64,000 bases of DNA, from assembly GCF_002865645.1 (NCBI RefSeq), contig NW_020194517.1, positions 1,922,001 to 1,986,000 of the forward strand, written 5' to 3'. The DNA is from Hyaloscypha bicolor E (taxonomy: Eukaryota > Ascomycota > Leotiomycetes > Helotiales > Hyaloscyphaceae). The position numbers and the translations under genes were made by a program. Positions 24,512 to 36,930 of this stretch are shown here, one piece after another (within the stretch, counting starts at the first letter, position 1; every line of letters starts with the position of its first letter). The notes beneath the pieces were generated by a model. It was not told where the DNA came from. It did no database searches and saw nothing but the letters and a program-made list of their open reading frames with translations.

Positions 24512-24856
24512 TATATTCTAATCTAATCAAATTATTTAAGCATTGCGGTAATTATATTCTATTCAAGCTAATCATGAATATTCATGAATATTCGGAATAC
24601 CTTGATTACTTTTTTGATACACTGAATATCATCACGTGCAAATTCTGCTACACCGATACGACCGGGAGGGAGAACGTCTCTCGACCCGACTATGTGGATT
24701 ACAAAAAACACTTCAGTCTATTAAAAGTAAACTTATGCTAGAACTAAAAATCCCATATGCCGCCTTGGTATCATGATATATACCTGCATATAATTCCCTT
24801 GAAATCTTCAACGCCCAGCCCAAGCAGCGACGAATCCTGACATTAATCAACACGCC
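24512..24856. other. Region between MITE and serine hydrolase
   Basis: Contains the partial extra copy of the MITE outer motif (about 24574-24640). Otherwise nothing seen; this is the 3' flank of the hydrolase gene. Confidence 0.5.
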
Positions 24857-25788
24857 TCAATTGTCCAAACTCATAGCTCGTATAATATCCCCAAGTTCCT
24901 TCACAGTGTGTCTATCTCTTGGCAAAGTATGTCCTTTCGCATGATCGAACAGGTATGCGTTGTCCATATCGCAGATATTGTAAAGTGCCATGGAACCGGC
25001 AAGATACGGGTCTAAAGAGCCAACTAATAGGAATTAGAAACCAAAAATAGCACCGTAACAAGGCGGAGGTGTACTTACTTATGTGACAAGTAGGAACTGT
25101 GATCATCAAATCAGACTCGTCTGCCAGAACAATCCTGTTCAGTTCAGGATCCATGGGAGGCCATCCTGCAAAGAACAGTGCACACTTGAACATTGGTTCC
25201 CTACCCTCAATCTCGAACCTCCTTTGTTCATGTAATATTAAAGTTGCCGCAACTGTTGCGCCTTCGGAGTAGCCGATGATTCCATCAAAAGGACCGTCTT
25301 CTTCCATTATCGCGTACAAGTAATCCAACGCCTCCTGAACACTTTCATTACTGTGAACATCCAAGTCGGAAACAGGAACCGCCGTCATGCCTCCACGCAT
25401 CAACTCTCGCATCTGATCCTCGGCAGTCGCACCTTTGGGGAATTGTCGGATTCTGTCGAGGATGTCATTGCTGCCTGTTTCTGTCTGCGCTGGTTTGATG
25501 AACCGATAATATGGACCAATGCCAAAGAATTCTTCGAATCCTTCTGGTGGAGAGGCTTGAACTGGCCCGTGGACAAACTTCAACTCCGCGGCGTTATCAG
25601 AACGAAGTTCCTTGACCAGCGGAGCTTTCGAAAAGTAAGCGCGATGATCATAAAAAGGTGATAATGGTGTTTTTACCTAGTTGGACTTCGAATTTCTGCT
25701 CAACTTGTTAGCTTAATAAATAGATAGTGGACCAAAAGTGGCTTACATCTGCACTCCCATAGGCTCCACATAAACACAGAAACTTCAT
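24857..25788 (-). CDS. FSH1-family serine hydrolase (LovG-like)
   Basis: 257-aa alpha/beta hydrolase (PF03959). Exons read as 25747-25788, 25677-25695, 25079-25624 and 24857-25023, with introns of 51, 52 and 55 bp, all phase-consistent. It begins MKFLCLCGAYGSADKFEVQL, carries FVHGPVQASPPEGFEEFFG, the nucleophile elbow GYSEGA, FFAGWPPMDPE, the late acid region GSLDPYLAG and the catalytic His in DHAKGHTLPRD. Ser, Asp and His of the triad are therefore all visible. LovG of the lovastatin pathway belongs to this family and releases the chain from an HR-PKS. This gene is divergent from an HR-PKS that lacks a release domain, so product offloading is the likely role (inference). Confidence 0.9.
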
Positions 25789-27009
25789 GTTGATTTAAAT
25801 CGTTGGACTTTGTTTCTTTCAGGAAATAGAATTTTGAAATAATGAAGAAAGCGCAGACTTTTGGTAGGAAATCAGATAGAAATGGATTAAATCTTGAGCG
25901 TTGCCAAGATGACGAGCACCTGAGTCCGTTTTCGGAACCTGGGTCTGTCACACGTGGAAACTTTGACCTCTGTTCCCCGTCGGAATTATTATCTCATGCT
26001 GTCGATAAAACTTTTGCTGCTTTTGCTCCTGGGCTGCAAGCTCGCCAGGATATGGAACATTGACAGTAACAAACTTTCTTCACCGGTCACCCCTGGAGAA
26101 ATACACGAGGGTGTCATCCTAGTGGAAAATCATTGAAACGCAAGAAGGGGGCTGAGCTTGGCGCTGAACATTATTACATCAAGGCTGAAACTTTATTTGA
26201 ACATCAACCCCACCTATCGTGATCATGACACTCCCAGTTCCATGACATTTGTTTTTGATTTTTCGGGCCTCTTAAATTTCTTCTGTTCCTGGCCCAACAT
26301 CTTGGCCCGATTTACACGGTGCAGGTGTATATTTTTGTGATTGGTTCTCCTTTGAGCTGCCAAGCCTCGATTGTGACACGACTGGTGCTCGAGCGCAAGC
26401 AGTGTTGAGCTCGGCTTCTGCACGGGCGGTCCAAGGGCCCTTCAGGAATCCGAATTCACAATGGCATTCTTAGTAGTCCATGTTTCTTTGACGCATCGAA
26501 CAAATTACAGGGTGAGAATGGGTTGCTTATCAAGGAACGTGATAGGCTGTGACAGGATGAGCACGGCGACTACTTGGGGACGATCTGTCAAGCTTCCGGA
26601 AACTGGTAGATCCAGGAGGATCAGCAGAAGATCCGTTCGCAGCTGATCACTGATATGAATGTTTCTTGAAACTGCCGGAAAACTCCTCCTCGGAATAGCT
26701 GCTGGTGGGGTGAACAGATCTACCTGGCTCAGATCTGCTAGCACGGAATGAGGCCGGATCAACTGCATCGGCGAGAGCTAACAAGGGGTTCAGACGTGCC
26801 AACCTGTTGATGAGTTTCTACGCCCTCTATGCGGCTACAAACAAATGTCCCCCTTTACCCGTTGGTGGCATCGAGTGCAGCCAGAGCTCCCATCCCTGAC
26901 CGTTCACTGAGACTGTGTGGTCTATCTCGACCTGTAGTCAGACCCAATCTTTTTCTCTATAAACTCACATCAGTGTCTTCGAACTGACGGGATCAACAAC
27001 AGGACTCGA
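25789..27009. promoter_or_regulatory. Shared promoter between hydrolase (-) and HR-PKS (+)
   Basis: 1.2 kb separates the two divergent start codons, suggesting co-regulation. A TATAAA at 26958-26963 lies about 47 bp before the PKS ATG. Several CGGAA/TTCCGG elements occur at 26594-26700. Short frames here (such as 26461-26646) are not supported as genes. No transcription-factor gene is present nearby. Confidence 0.5.
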
Positions 27010-30000
27010 ATGGCACCCTCAGCGACTATATTGGCCTCGCCCCAGGAGGGCGCAGACGGCAGCAGGGAGACGATGACCGAGGAGCACGAAGAATCTGAGA
27101 ACAATGGTCAAAATGGAGAAGGAAGGCCTTGCACGAAGCTTTACACAGATGCCTACACACATGGCTATACCGAGGGCTACATAAAAGGCAACAGATCACT
27201 AAAAATAATGCCAATTGCAATTGTGGGCATGTCATGTCGACTTCCAGGAAATGTTACGACCCCAGATGAGTTTTGGGAGCTTCTTTCACGCGCGCGAAGT
27301 GGATGGTCCAAAATTCCAAAGGAGCGGTTTGATGATGCCAGTTTTTATCACCCAAACCCAGGAAAGAGTGGCTGCTTCAATGCGGTCGGAGGGCACTTTC
27401 TTAGTGAAGACATCGCAAGTTTTGATGCTCCTTTCTTTGGCCTTACATCCCAAGAGGCGACTTCCATGGACCCCCAACAACGCCTCTTGCTGGAGTGCAC
27501 ATTCGAAGCACTCGAAAATGCAGGAATGCCCAAGCATGAGATTATCGGGAAACGCGTAGGGGTGTTTATTGGGGGCAGTTTCTCCGAGTATGAAGCACAA
27601 TCATTCACAGACACAGATACGATTCCCATGTATCAAGCTACAGGTGAGTTGCAACTTGGTTCTCCAAATGGCATCTATCGATTTGTGCTAACACTACAAG
27701 GTTGCGCATTTGCAATGCAGTCGAATCGCATATCTTATTTCTTTGATTTGCGGGGTCCTAGCTTTACCTTAGATACAGCTTGTTCTTCCAGTCTTGTCGC
27801 CGTCCATCAAGCATGCCAAAGTATAAGAAACGGGGAATGCGATACTGCAATCGTGGGTGGTTGTCATTTGAACATGCTACCGGAGTTTTGGGTGTCTATG
27901 TCAAAAGCACGGTGAGTTGAGCTTCAAACGCGAATGGGCGGGGATTGAAACTGACAAACGCAGGTTATTCTCGGATGAAGGGAGGTCGTTTTCTTTCGAC
28001 AATCGAGGCACAGGTTATGGACGTGGTGAGGGCTGCGGAATTGTGGTTTTGAAAGCACTGGATCGAGCACAAAATGATAATGATAATATACGATCCGTAA
28101 TTGCTGCTAGTGGCATCAACCAAGACGGGAAGACTTCAGGCATAACTATGCCAAATGGCGCCGCCCAAGGTATTCCGTTTCTGTCACTCATATCTGTAAT
28201 ATTTCTGACAGCATCACTCTAGAGTCGCTAATGGAATCCGTCTACAAAAACGCCGGCATCGATCCAAAAGAGACCGGCTACGTCGAGGCCCATGGGACCG
28301 GGACTAAAGTTGGAGACCCAATCGAGGTTGCGGCATTGCACAAAGTGTTTGGTGAAGGTCGCTCAGCTCGAAATCCGCTGTTTATTGGTTCAGTGAAGTC
28401 GAATGTTGGCCATCTCGAGGCAGCTTCCGGTAAGTCGTGCGTCGCAGCTTTATGCTTTTGCCTCTGACAAAATATAGGCATAATTTCAGTGATCAAAACA
28501 GCCATGATGTTAGAGCGTGGTTTTATCTTGCCAAATTACGACTTCAAGAAACCAAACGAAAATATCCCGTTCTCCAAATGGAATCTAAAGGTATCTCTGC
28601 CCATTTGAAGGCGTCCAACAATATCTGACTCTATGCAGGTGCCAATAAGTCAACGGCCTTGGCCGAAGAAACGGTTCGCAAGCATCAATAACTTCGGATT
28701 TGGAGGAACTAATGCGCATGTCGTTCTAGAAAAAGCACCATTCTTGCAGAAATGTGAAGGGCCAGGACAATCCAGTTTTCAGTCTAGGAAGCTGTTTGTC
28801 TTGTCTGCCAACGGTAAAGATGCTTTACAAGAATTAATGGGAAAGCTTGGAATTTACCTCGAGCAGAGACCCGAAATCTTTCAAAATGACTTGATGAGCA
28901 ATCTGGCCTATACCCTTGCACGACGGTCGCGAATGCAGTGGAGAGTTGCGATACCTACAACATCTTCCTTCTATCTAATCCAAGCGCTCAACAGTGGAAA
29001 GGTCTTACCTGGGAGAGGCGAAACTGATGGCTTGCGTATCGGGTTTATTTTCACAGGACAAGGTGCACAGTACTATAACATGGGCCGGGAACTATACGAG
29101 CAGTATCCCGTTTATGCATCAACAATCAATGCCTGCGAAACATATTTAGCCTCGCTTGGTGCTCCCTTTTCTCTCCTTGGTACGTCTGAATCACTGGCTT
29201 GAATCATATGGTCTTCACTAATGATTTATCTTTAGCCGAAATGAATAAAGATGCCGTGGATTCACTTATCAATGAGGCGCACATTAGTCAACCTTCTTGT
29301 ACAGCATTACAACTAGCTCTGACGGATTTACTGCGATCATGGGGTATTCAACCTTTTGCAGTTGCTGGCCATTCGAGTGGTGAGATTGGTGCCGCTTACG
29401 CAGCAGGAATCTTGTCACTCGACTCGTGTATGGCAATTTCATACCACCGAGGGATGGCGACTCTCGGTTTGAAGAAGTTCCTGCATCTCAGAGGGTCTAT
29501 GATGGCTGTTGGAGCCAGCAAAGAAGACATCGAGCCCATTCTTGCTCAGCTGAATACGAAAATAGCTAAGGCCAGCATCGCTTGTTTCAACAGCCCGAGC
29601 AGTCTCACGATCTCAGGGGATGAACCTGTGATTGATGAACTCCAGAAGATAATGGAAGAAAAGCGGTGGTTCGCTCGGAAATTGCAAGTCAATACTGCTT
29701 ACCATTCCCACCATATGGACCTCGTTGCCGATGACTACCGAGAAAAGCTTCAATCGATCGATCCACCACAGTCGACCGAAATAAAATTTCACTCTTCTTT
29801 ATTTGGACATCTTCTCAAAGATTCTTCTGGTCTTGGGTCGTCTTATTGGGTGGATAATCTCACCCAATCTGTCCAATTCTCCGAGACTGTCTTCAGTATG
29901 TGCCAGCCCGTTGACGGGTACAAGACTGGTGTTTCTCACATTGTTGAAATCGGGCCACACTCAGCACTCTCCGGGCCCGTGAAGCAAATTTTGAAGGCCT

Positions 30001-33000
30001 ATGGGCGTACAGAAATCTCATATCTCTCAACTCTTACTAGAAAACGCAATGCAGTTGAGACGGCGTTAGAGATGGCCTCGACACTCTTTGTCAAAGGAGT
30101 GAACCTCAACCTCGGCGCCATCAATCTTCTCAGACAGAAACCGGACTTATTGGTCGATATACCTCGATATCCTTGGAACCATAAGACCCGATATTGGCAT
30201 GAAGGTCGAGTCGTCAAGAAACACAAAGGCCGAACAACGCGCAGACACGATCTCCTCGGTACACTGGCCAATTACTCCAACGACCTCGAACCTACGTGGA
30301 GAAATATCATACGAGTTGACGATCTGCCTTGGCTTCGCCATCACCAAATCCAGTCCCTGACTCTATTCCCAATGTCAGGCTTTATCTCGATAGCCATCGA
30401 AGCTGCGTCCCAGAAGGCTGTCTTACGCAAAATTGCTTACGACACCTTCCACCTCCGCGAGATCTCTGTTCATGCTCCCCTTGTCCTAGAGGACAACGAC
30501 GTTGAATTGACCCTGCAATTACGCCCTCAACAAGAAGGAACTTCTTCAGGTGGTTGGGACGAGTTCCGGATCCATTCGTGGACTGCTTCCAAGGGATGGA
30601 CCGAGCATTGCAAAGGATTGATCACTCTAAAAGCCGACTGTGAGATACCTTTGCCAAAACTAACAATGGCGGAAATCTCAAGCGCCGAGACAACTTTTGT
30701 GGATAAGATCAAGTTCTATGACTCCCTTTCCCGCCTAGGTGTTTCCTATGGACCGAGTTTCCAAGGGATGAATGACTGTGAAGCAAGCGACGGCTTCGCC
30801 AAGGCTACCCTTACGGTCGTCGATACTGCACAAGAGATGCCGCATGCCTTCCAAACAGACTCTGTCATCCACCCTGCGTTTCTGGAGCAGCTGATCGAAA
30901 TGTACTGGCCGATAATCGGCGCAGGACGGACCACTCTCAACCCAGTCTACCTCCCCTCCTCCATCGACGACCTTACGATCTCAAGAAAAATCTCCGACTT
31001 GGCAAAGAAAGCTGGAGACTCCTTGCAAGCATTCTGCCAAGGCGGGTTTCCACAGTCAAATCTATTACCTTTTCATGGATCGATGTTCGCGACTGCGATA
31101 GACAGTGAGGAGGTCCTCATTAGTTTGAAGGACCTGACGGTCTCACCAATTGTGGAGCACGAAAATGCATCTGGAATTGAAACCGCGAGAGATCTTTGCT
31201 ATAAATTAGAATGGGAGCCAATTGACATCCAATTCCCAGAATCGTCAACCACCTCCAATGGGATAACAAATGGGAACTACAAGCCTTTGAACAGTTTGTC
31301 AAATGGAATCGTGAATGGCATTACGAACGGACTTTCATCTACGCCACACACTGTGTCAGACTTTTTCACAGGGGGGTTGGTCATTGTCCGTGGAGACGGC
31401 GCTTCCCAAACACAGATTGCTTCGGAAATAGCAGAGGCCTCGGAACGCCTGACCGGAACTCGTCCATCATTAGAGAATTTCGCGACCCTTAACATAGACA
31501 AGACATCCGGCAAGCTCTGTCTCATTATCTCCGAGCTTGAGCGACCACTTCTCTCATCATTCACCTCCACCGATTTTACCGCCTTGCAAAAGCTTGTCGC
31601 AAACACGGAGGGTATCCTCTGGGTTGTCCGCGGAGCTTATGTCTCCTCTAACAACCCAGACGCGAACATGATCACAGGACTAAGCAGAAGCATCCGTTCA
31701 GAAACTACGCTCAAATTCGCAACTCTGGATCTCGATCCCGAATCTCTTACCACCCCTAATTCTACACAAATAATCCTTGCCGTCCTGCAGGCAGTCTTTG
31801 GTCCAAAAGCAGAAGCAAACTGCGAGTTAGAGTTTATGGAAAGGAAGGGTGTGCTGTCAACTCCTCGCATCGTTGCCGATGCAGAGATGAACCAATACGT
31901 GCACAAGGAGACCAGCGAAGATTTTGTTCTCGAGCATACACCATTCACACAAGATGGGAGACCATTAAAGATGGAAATGGTAAGGCCAGGCGCCTTAGAA
32001 ACGGTTCGTTTTGTCGACCAGGCACTCAATGATGCTCTACTAAGCGATGAGATCGAGCTAGAAGTTAAAGCAATTGGTATGAACTCCCGCGACATCGGTC
32101 CGATCGACATAACAAAGTTTGGTATAGAGTGTGGTGGCATCGTTACAAAGACCGGAAGCAATGTCAACAACCTCGCCGTCGGGAACAGAGTCGCATGCCT
32201 CTCCCTCGATAATGGAGTTTATTCAACATTGACTCGGACGAAGGCGCGATTCGCATTTCAAATCAAGGATGATCTCGACTTTCAAGATGCAGCTTCGATG
32301 CCCGTCGCATACTCCACGGCATATTACGGCCTAATTGATCTCGGTCGATTGCTCAACGAGGAACGTGTGTTGATTCACGGCGCCGGGAGTGCAGTGGGCC
32401 AAGCTTCCATCTGCCTAGCCCAAAATCTTGGAGCTGGGGTGTCTGCTACCGTCCGAAGCATCGAGAGCAAAGAATATCTGATGAAGACATTTGGATTGCA
32501 TGAGGATCAAATCTCGCTCGACTTGCATGAACAGAGCACTAAATCTGGTTTCGATATGGTATTCAACTGTGTCCCCGCAGATGCTGATACCATGAGAGAT
32601 CTTTGGAGCAGTCTCAGCAATTTTGGCCGATTTGTTGCTATCAAAGACACAGACAGCAACGCCAATGCGAGATTTGAGACTGCTGGTCTTCAGAAAAATC
32701 GCAGTTTCATGTCGGTTGACTTGCTCTCTATTGCTCTTGAGAGGCCGAGATTGATGGAAAGACTTCTTATCGATGTGTCGGAATTCATAAGGCAAGGAAA
32801 CACCAAACCTCTTCACCTCACAATCTTTTCCATCTCGAATGTGGAGGAAGCGTTTAATTCTTTGCGGAATGCGAATTTAGATGGCAAAATGGTTGTTCTG
32901 CCTCAAGCCGGAGCAATGGTGAAGGTTTGTGCTCTAATTCCCCTCTCACACTGCGTAGACTATGCTAATGAGAATCCAAATTAGGCAATTCCTCCGAACA

Positions 33001-34167
33001 AGAGTAAATCGTTCCTCCATTCGGACGCCTCTTACATCTTGATTGGTGGGACAGGTGGCCTGGGACGAAGCATGGCCAGGTGGATGGTCGATCACGGAGC
33101 TCGAAACCTTGTCCTGGTTTCCAGAAAGGGAACCGTCTCCTGCAAAGTCAAGATATTGATTGACGAACTAAGTGCTATCGGAGTCAAAGTTAACGTCAAA
33201 GGCTGTGATGTTTCTGACAGCAGCTCGGTCAATAGCCTGATTCAAAAGGATATGGCTGGCATGCCGGGGATCAAAGGAGTTGTTCACGGTGCTATGGTTC
33301 TGAACGTAAGTATCCTCCACCTGATTCTCCTTCGAAACCTAGACTGATCTTCGGTAGGATGTACTCTTTGAGAAAATGAGCTATGACCAATACACCACCG
33401 TAATCGAGGCCAAAGTTCGGGGGGCCTGGAACTTCCACAACGCGCTCAAAAATCTCGATTTCTTTATATGTCTCTCCTCCGCGGCCGGTGCGGTAGGAAA
33501 CAGAGGGCAAGCCGCCTACTCAGCCGCAAACACCTTTCTCAACGCATTCGTCCAATACCGACAAAGACTCGGGCTTCCGGCCTCCTCTCTAGACCTCACA
33601 GCTGTTTCCGATGCCGGATATTTGGCCGAGAACCCCAAGGCGGCTGCCGAGGTCTGGAAGAACCTCGGCACCGACACGATCTGTGAGACAGAGGTGTTGG
33701 CACTACTTGGTGCTGCGATCAATGGCAGACTGGCAGGGACTTGTAATAGTCATACAGTTACAGGCATGCGGCTCACGACCTCGACGAAGCCGTTTTGGGC
33801 CAATGACGCGAAGTTCAAACAATTGCGTCTGGCTATGGAAGCCACAGAAAGCTCTGCGGGTGAAGCAACCACTGTATCGTTTAATTCAGCACTCAAAGCA
33901 GCTGCTTCACTCGGAGATGCAGAGCTGGTGGTGCAGAGGGGTCTGCTGAGCAAGCTGCCGTCGGTGTTGATGCTAGAAGCGGAGGATATGGATGTCACGA
34001 GGTCACTCTCAAGTTATGCTCTTGATTCGCTTGTGGCGATTGAGGTTAGGAACTTCATTGATAGGGAGTTTGAGTCGAATTTGCAGGTTTTGGAGCTGTT
34101 GAGTAGTGGGAGCATTGAGACGTTGTCGAAGACGATTTGTGTGAAGAGCAAGCTGGTTTCCTTTTAG
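27010..34167 (+). CDS. Highly reducing type I polyketide synthase (KS-AT-DH-ER-KR-ACP)
   Basis: Nine exons (27010-27643, 27701-27911, 27964-28169, 28223-28429, 28478-28590, 28639-29179, 29236-32924, 32985-33305, 33358-34167) join in frame to 2,243 aa. KS about residues 67-490: Cys in DTACSSS, His in EAHGTGT and [24 protein letters not shown] about 970-1290: [11 protein letters not shown], where the usual HxxxGxxxxP has Ser for Gly, and HPAFLEQ, where the usual catalytic Asp of LD is Glu. No SAM-binding methyltransferase is visible before the ER (about 1555-1860; [13 protein letters not shown]). [31 protein letters not shown] near the end with [11 protein letters not shown] carrying the pantetheine Ser. 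No thioesterase or other release domain follows. No lesions seen. Confidence 0.95.
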
Positions 34168-34500
34168 TCTAAACTATAGACCTGGAGGCTGGGAGTTGGA
34201 GAAGTGCAGGGCACTGGACGGCTATCTACTTGAACTTATAGATATAGATTTTGGCGCAATGCAAGAACTTGACGATTGTGTTTGAACTGCTCCTTTGTAC
34301 GAAGTAATCTTACAATATCATCAAGCCATTAATGGGTGGGCAATTCCCCTTCGCTGCAAAGATTTGGCACATTGATATTAGGCCTTGGAATTCGGGAGGG
34401 ATTTCTGGAAGTCGAGTTCTTGTTATATAGGGGTTGCAAGAGAACAGGACGAAAAAGAGACAAGAGTGCATAGAAATTGTATTAGAAGTAGAACAGACAT
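34168..34500. other. 3' flank of the HR-PKS
   Basis: Ordinary-composition DNA holding the PKS 3' UTR. No gene seen before the AT-rich block. Confidence 0.5.
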
Positions 34501-35400
34501 GGATTTCACTTAGTCGTAAATTGAAGAGAAGTTCTTATTTAGGTTTAAATAATAAAAACTCTCAAATTAGTATAAAATAAAAATAGACATTCTTTAATTA
34601 TAAATTATAAAAACAACTTTTTCTAATAAAAGAATTAAAGAAATTCTTTTCTTTCGAAAAAAAAATTATTAATTACTAATATAAAATATAAAGCTTTTAT
34701 TTTATTTCTATTTCTTTAATTAATATAACTTTATCTTTTACTACTTTTTTATAAAGTTATATTTAAATTAAGAAATATAAATTATAATAAAGATTTTAAT
34801 TCTATTTTAATACTATTAATAATTATATTTTATATATAATTTAAAATATTCAAATTTTTAATAAATCTTTTATATTATACTTTTAAGTTTTAAGTTTTAA
34901 TTTCAATTTTCAATTTACGTTTATATAAGATTTAAAGAAATAAGCTAAAATTAATAAAATTAAAATAATAAATACTATCTTTTCTTTTAAAAGAGATATC
35001 TTAGAAGAGAATAATAATTGAAATATAAATAAGAATTAAAGAGAGAGTAATATTTTAAGTAGTAATAAAGATATAAGAAGAGGAGATATAATATATAAGT
35101 GATTTTTAGTAGGGTAAAGTATATATATACCAAGTTATAAGTTATAAGTCGCAAGTGAAAAAGCTTGCTTGAATAATTAATTCTTATATATTAAAAGCTA
35201 TAAGTATTAAAAGATCAAGCAAGCATATAACTTATAACTTATAACTTAATATATACATGCTTTACCTTATTAAAAATCGCTTACATATCATGCCCCCTCT
35301 TCTTGTGCCTCTATTACTACTTAAAATATTCCTCCTTCTTTAATTCTTATTACTAAGTTTTAGGGCTACAATCGCTAAAATATAGGCTATAAGTACTAAA
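34501..35400. repeat. AT-rich block containing a large imperfect inverted repeat
   Basis: Strong RIP-like composition. Arms of roughly 150 bp lie at about 35020-35180 and 35210-35360; the first arm runs AATTAAAG...TAAGTAGTAAT...GATTTTTAGTAGGG...TAAGTTATAAG...GCTTGCTTGA and the second is its diverged reverse complement. The arms carry many more A/T than the related copy at 35541-35700, as expected of RIP. Confidence 0.65.
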
Positions 35401-35750
35401 AATTTAGTGCTTGACTTTTTCGTGGGATGCAACACATATTTTGAGTAAGGATCCCTTGCCTTGCCCCCCCCCACCTTCCCTTTTCTCCTATATCCCCCCT
35501 CTCTTACCCATACTTATAGAGAGAGAGAGAGAGAGAGAGAGAGCAGAATTAAAGAGAGTAAATATTTTAAGAGTATAGAGGTACAGAGAGAGGGGGCACA
35601 GTGTATAGTGTATGGGCGTTTGCGATTTTTGGTGGGGTGAGCCCGTGCCGAGTCATAAGTCATAAGTCGTAAGTCGTATGCTTGCTTGGTCTTTTGATCC
35701 TTATAGCTTTCTGTACTTACGGCTTTCCGTATAACCCGCATGCGTCAGGT
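35401..35750 (+). repeat. Dispersed repeat copy, with (GA)13
   Basis: A (GA)n run at 35518-35543 leads into AATTAAAGAGAGTAAATATT...GATTTTTGGTGGGGTGAGC...TACGGCTTTCCGTA (35545-35735). The same word order occurs at 61725-61830 and, inverted, at 61361-61470. Just upstream, TAAAAATTTAGTGCTTGACT (35396-35415) with TTTTTCGTG also has a relative at about 61606-61650. Confidence 0.65.
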
Positions 35751-35961
35751 CAACAAGGGATGTCACGACGCCGAATAATTCTTTAACCCGCTCAATTTGT
35801 TACCTAAGGCATGAAAAAACGTTCTCCTTTGTAAGTAAGAAACCCTGCAGGCTCTAAGAAGCCTCAACTTGGGTTAGCCTCATTAAGCACGGATAGAAAT
35901 TTCATCCTTCTTCAGAGACCGCACTCATGTCAGTATCCTCACGTCGTTTTATCGCTTTGCG

Positions 35962-36685
35962 ATGTCAAGTATTACCATCCACCTCAGCGCAATAGCTGAC
36001 ACGCCATCACGCATCATATATACTCTGTCCCCCAGTACATTGAGGAATATTGGACCAGATCTCGATGCGGCTCTGAATCGGTTGACTCATCGCCTGCTGC
36101 AAACATATGCGGCAAAAGGTCGAGAGATGAAGTATATCGTCATATCGTCACCACTTACACATTGTCAACAATTGCAATCATTATCGACGCCGTTGGATCC
36201 GAGAAATCCATCGATACCCTTTTGGTCCGATTGCGGTCCACGGGCCATGAAGTCTAAGGATATGTCCAGGATCACAAGGCCGTCATTGAGGCTGCCAATA
36301 CCCAGCTGTAAAAGGTTAGAGACCTCCCATCCGGATATGTCCTTGCCTTTTCACTGCTACGGAGGGTGGCAAGGGCATTGATCAAGGATATCTCACTCTA
36401 CGAGAGGATGGTAGAAGACAGCAAGCCGCCGAAGTAGTGGCGATAGTTCAAAGATTCAATGCGTCGCCCTGGCTCTGCCGATCTACCACAGCAGGGGGAG
36501 TTGGTCTATGACTCTTCACATCCGGCCAGGGTGTAGAAGAGCCGGAAGAGAAACAGCAAAAGGAGAAGTCAGTAGAAACGATGAGTGATGACAATGACGG
36601 CGATGGCGAAGTGGAACTTGAGAGAATCTTGGAAACGTCTGCTAAGAAAATTTATTTTAATATATCCCATAATCCTGAGCCATAG
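35962..36685 (+). pseudogene. Unrecognised coding relic(s)
   Basis: A 139-codon frame (35962-36381, MSSITIHLSAIADT) has protein-like composition, but a second frame over the same bases is also long and broken (SIDTLLVRLRSTGHEV, then stop, then DLPSGYVLAFSLLRR and DISLYERMVEDSKPPK). Downstream, 36534-36685 encodes an acidic stretch ending ILETSAKKIYFNISHNPEP. Changing frames suggest a decayed gene. I do not recognise the family. Confidence 0.3.
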
Positions 36686-36930
36686 CGTTTTTGTAATCTG
36701 AGACTTCAAAGGTCTTGTCCGAAATATAAGATATCCTGCAACAGTATATCGGTCCCTCGTCAACCTCAACCCATCTTCGATGTCTTAACGCAATTCCACT
36801 GATAGCTGCATCTGCTTTCACTACCTAAACCGTGCATATTAGAGAGAAAGTCGGACTGTCTCAGTAGGGGGAGTATTGGCTCACATTGGCTCTGGTGTAC
36901 CGTATTCTCCGCTGGCACAACAATGCAAAC

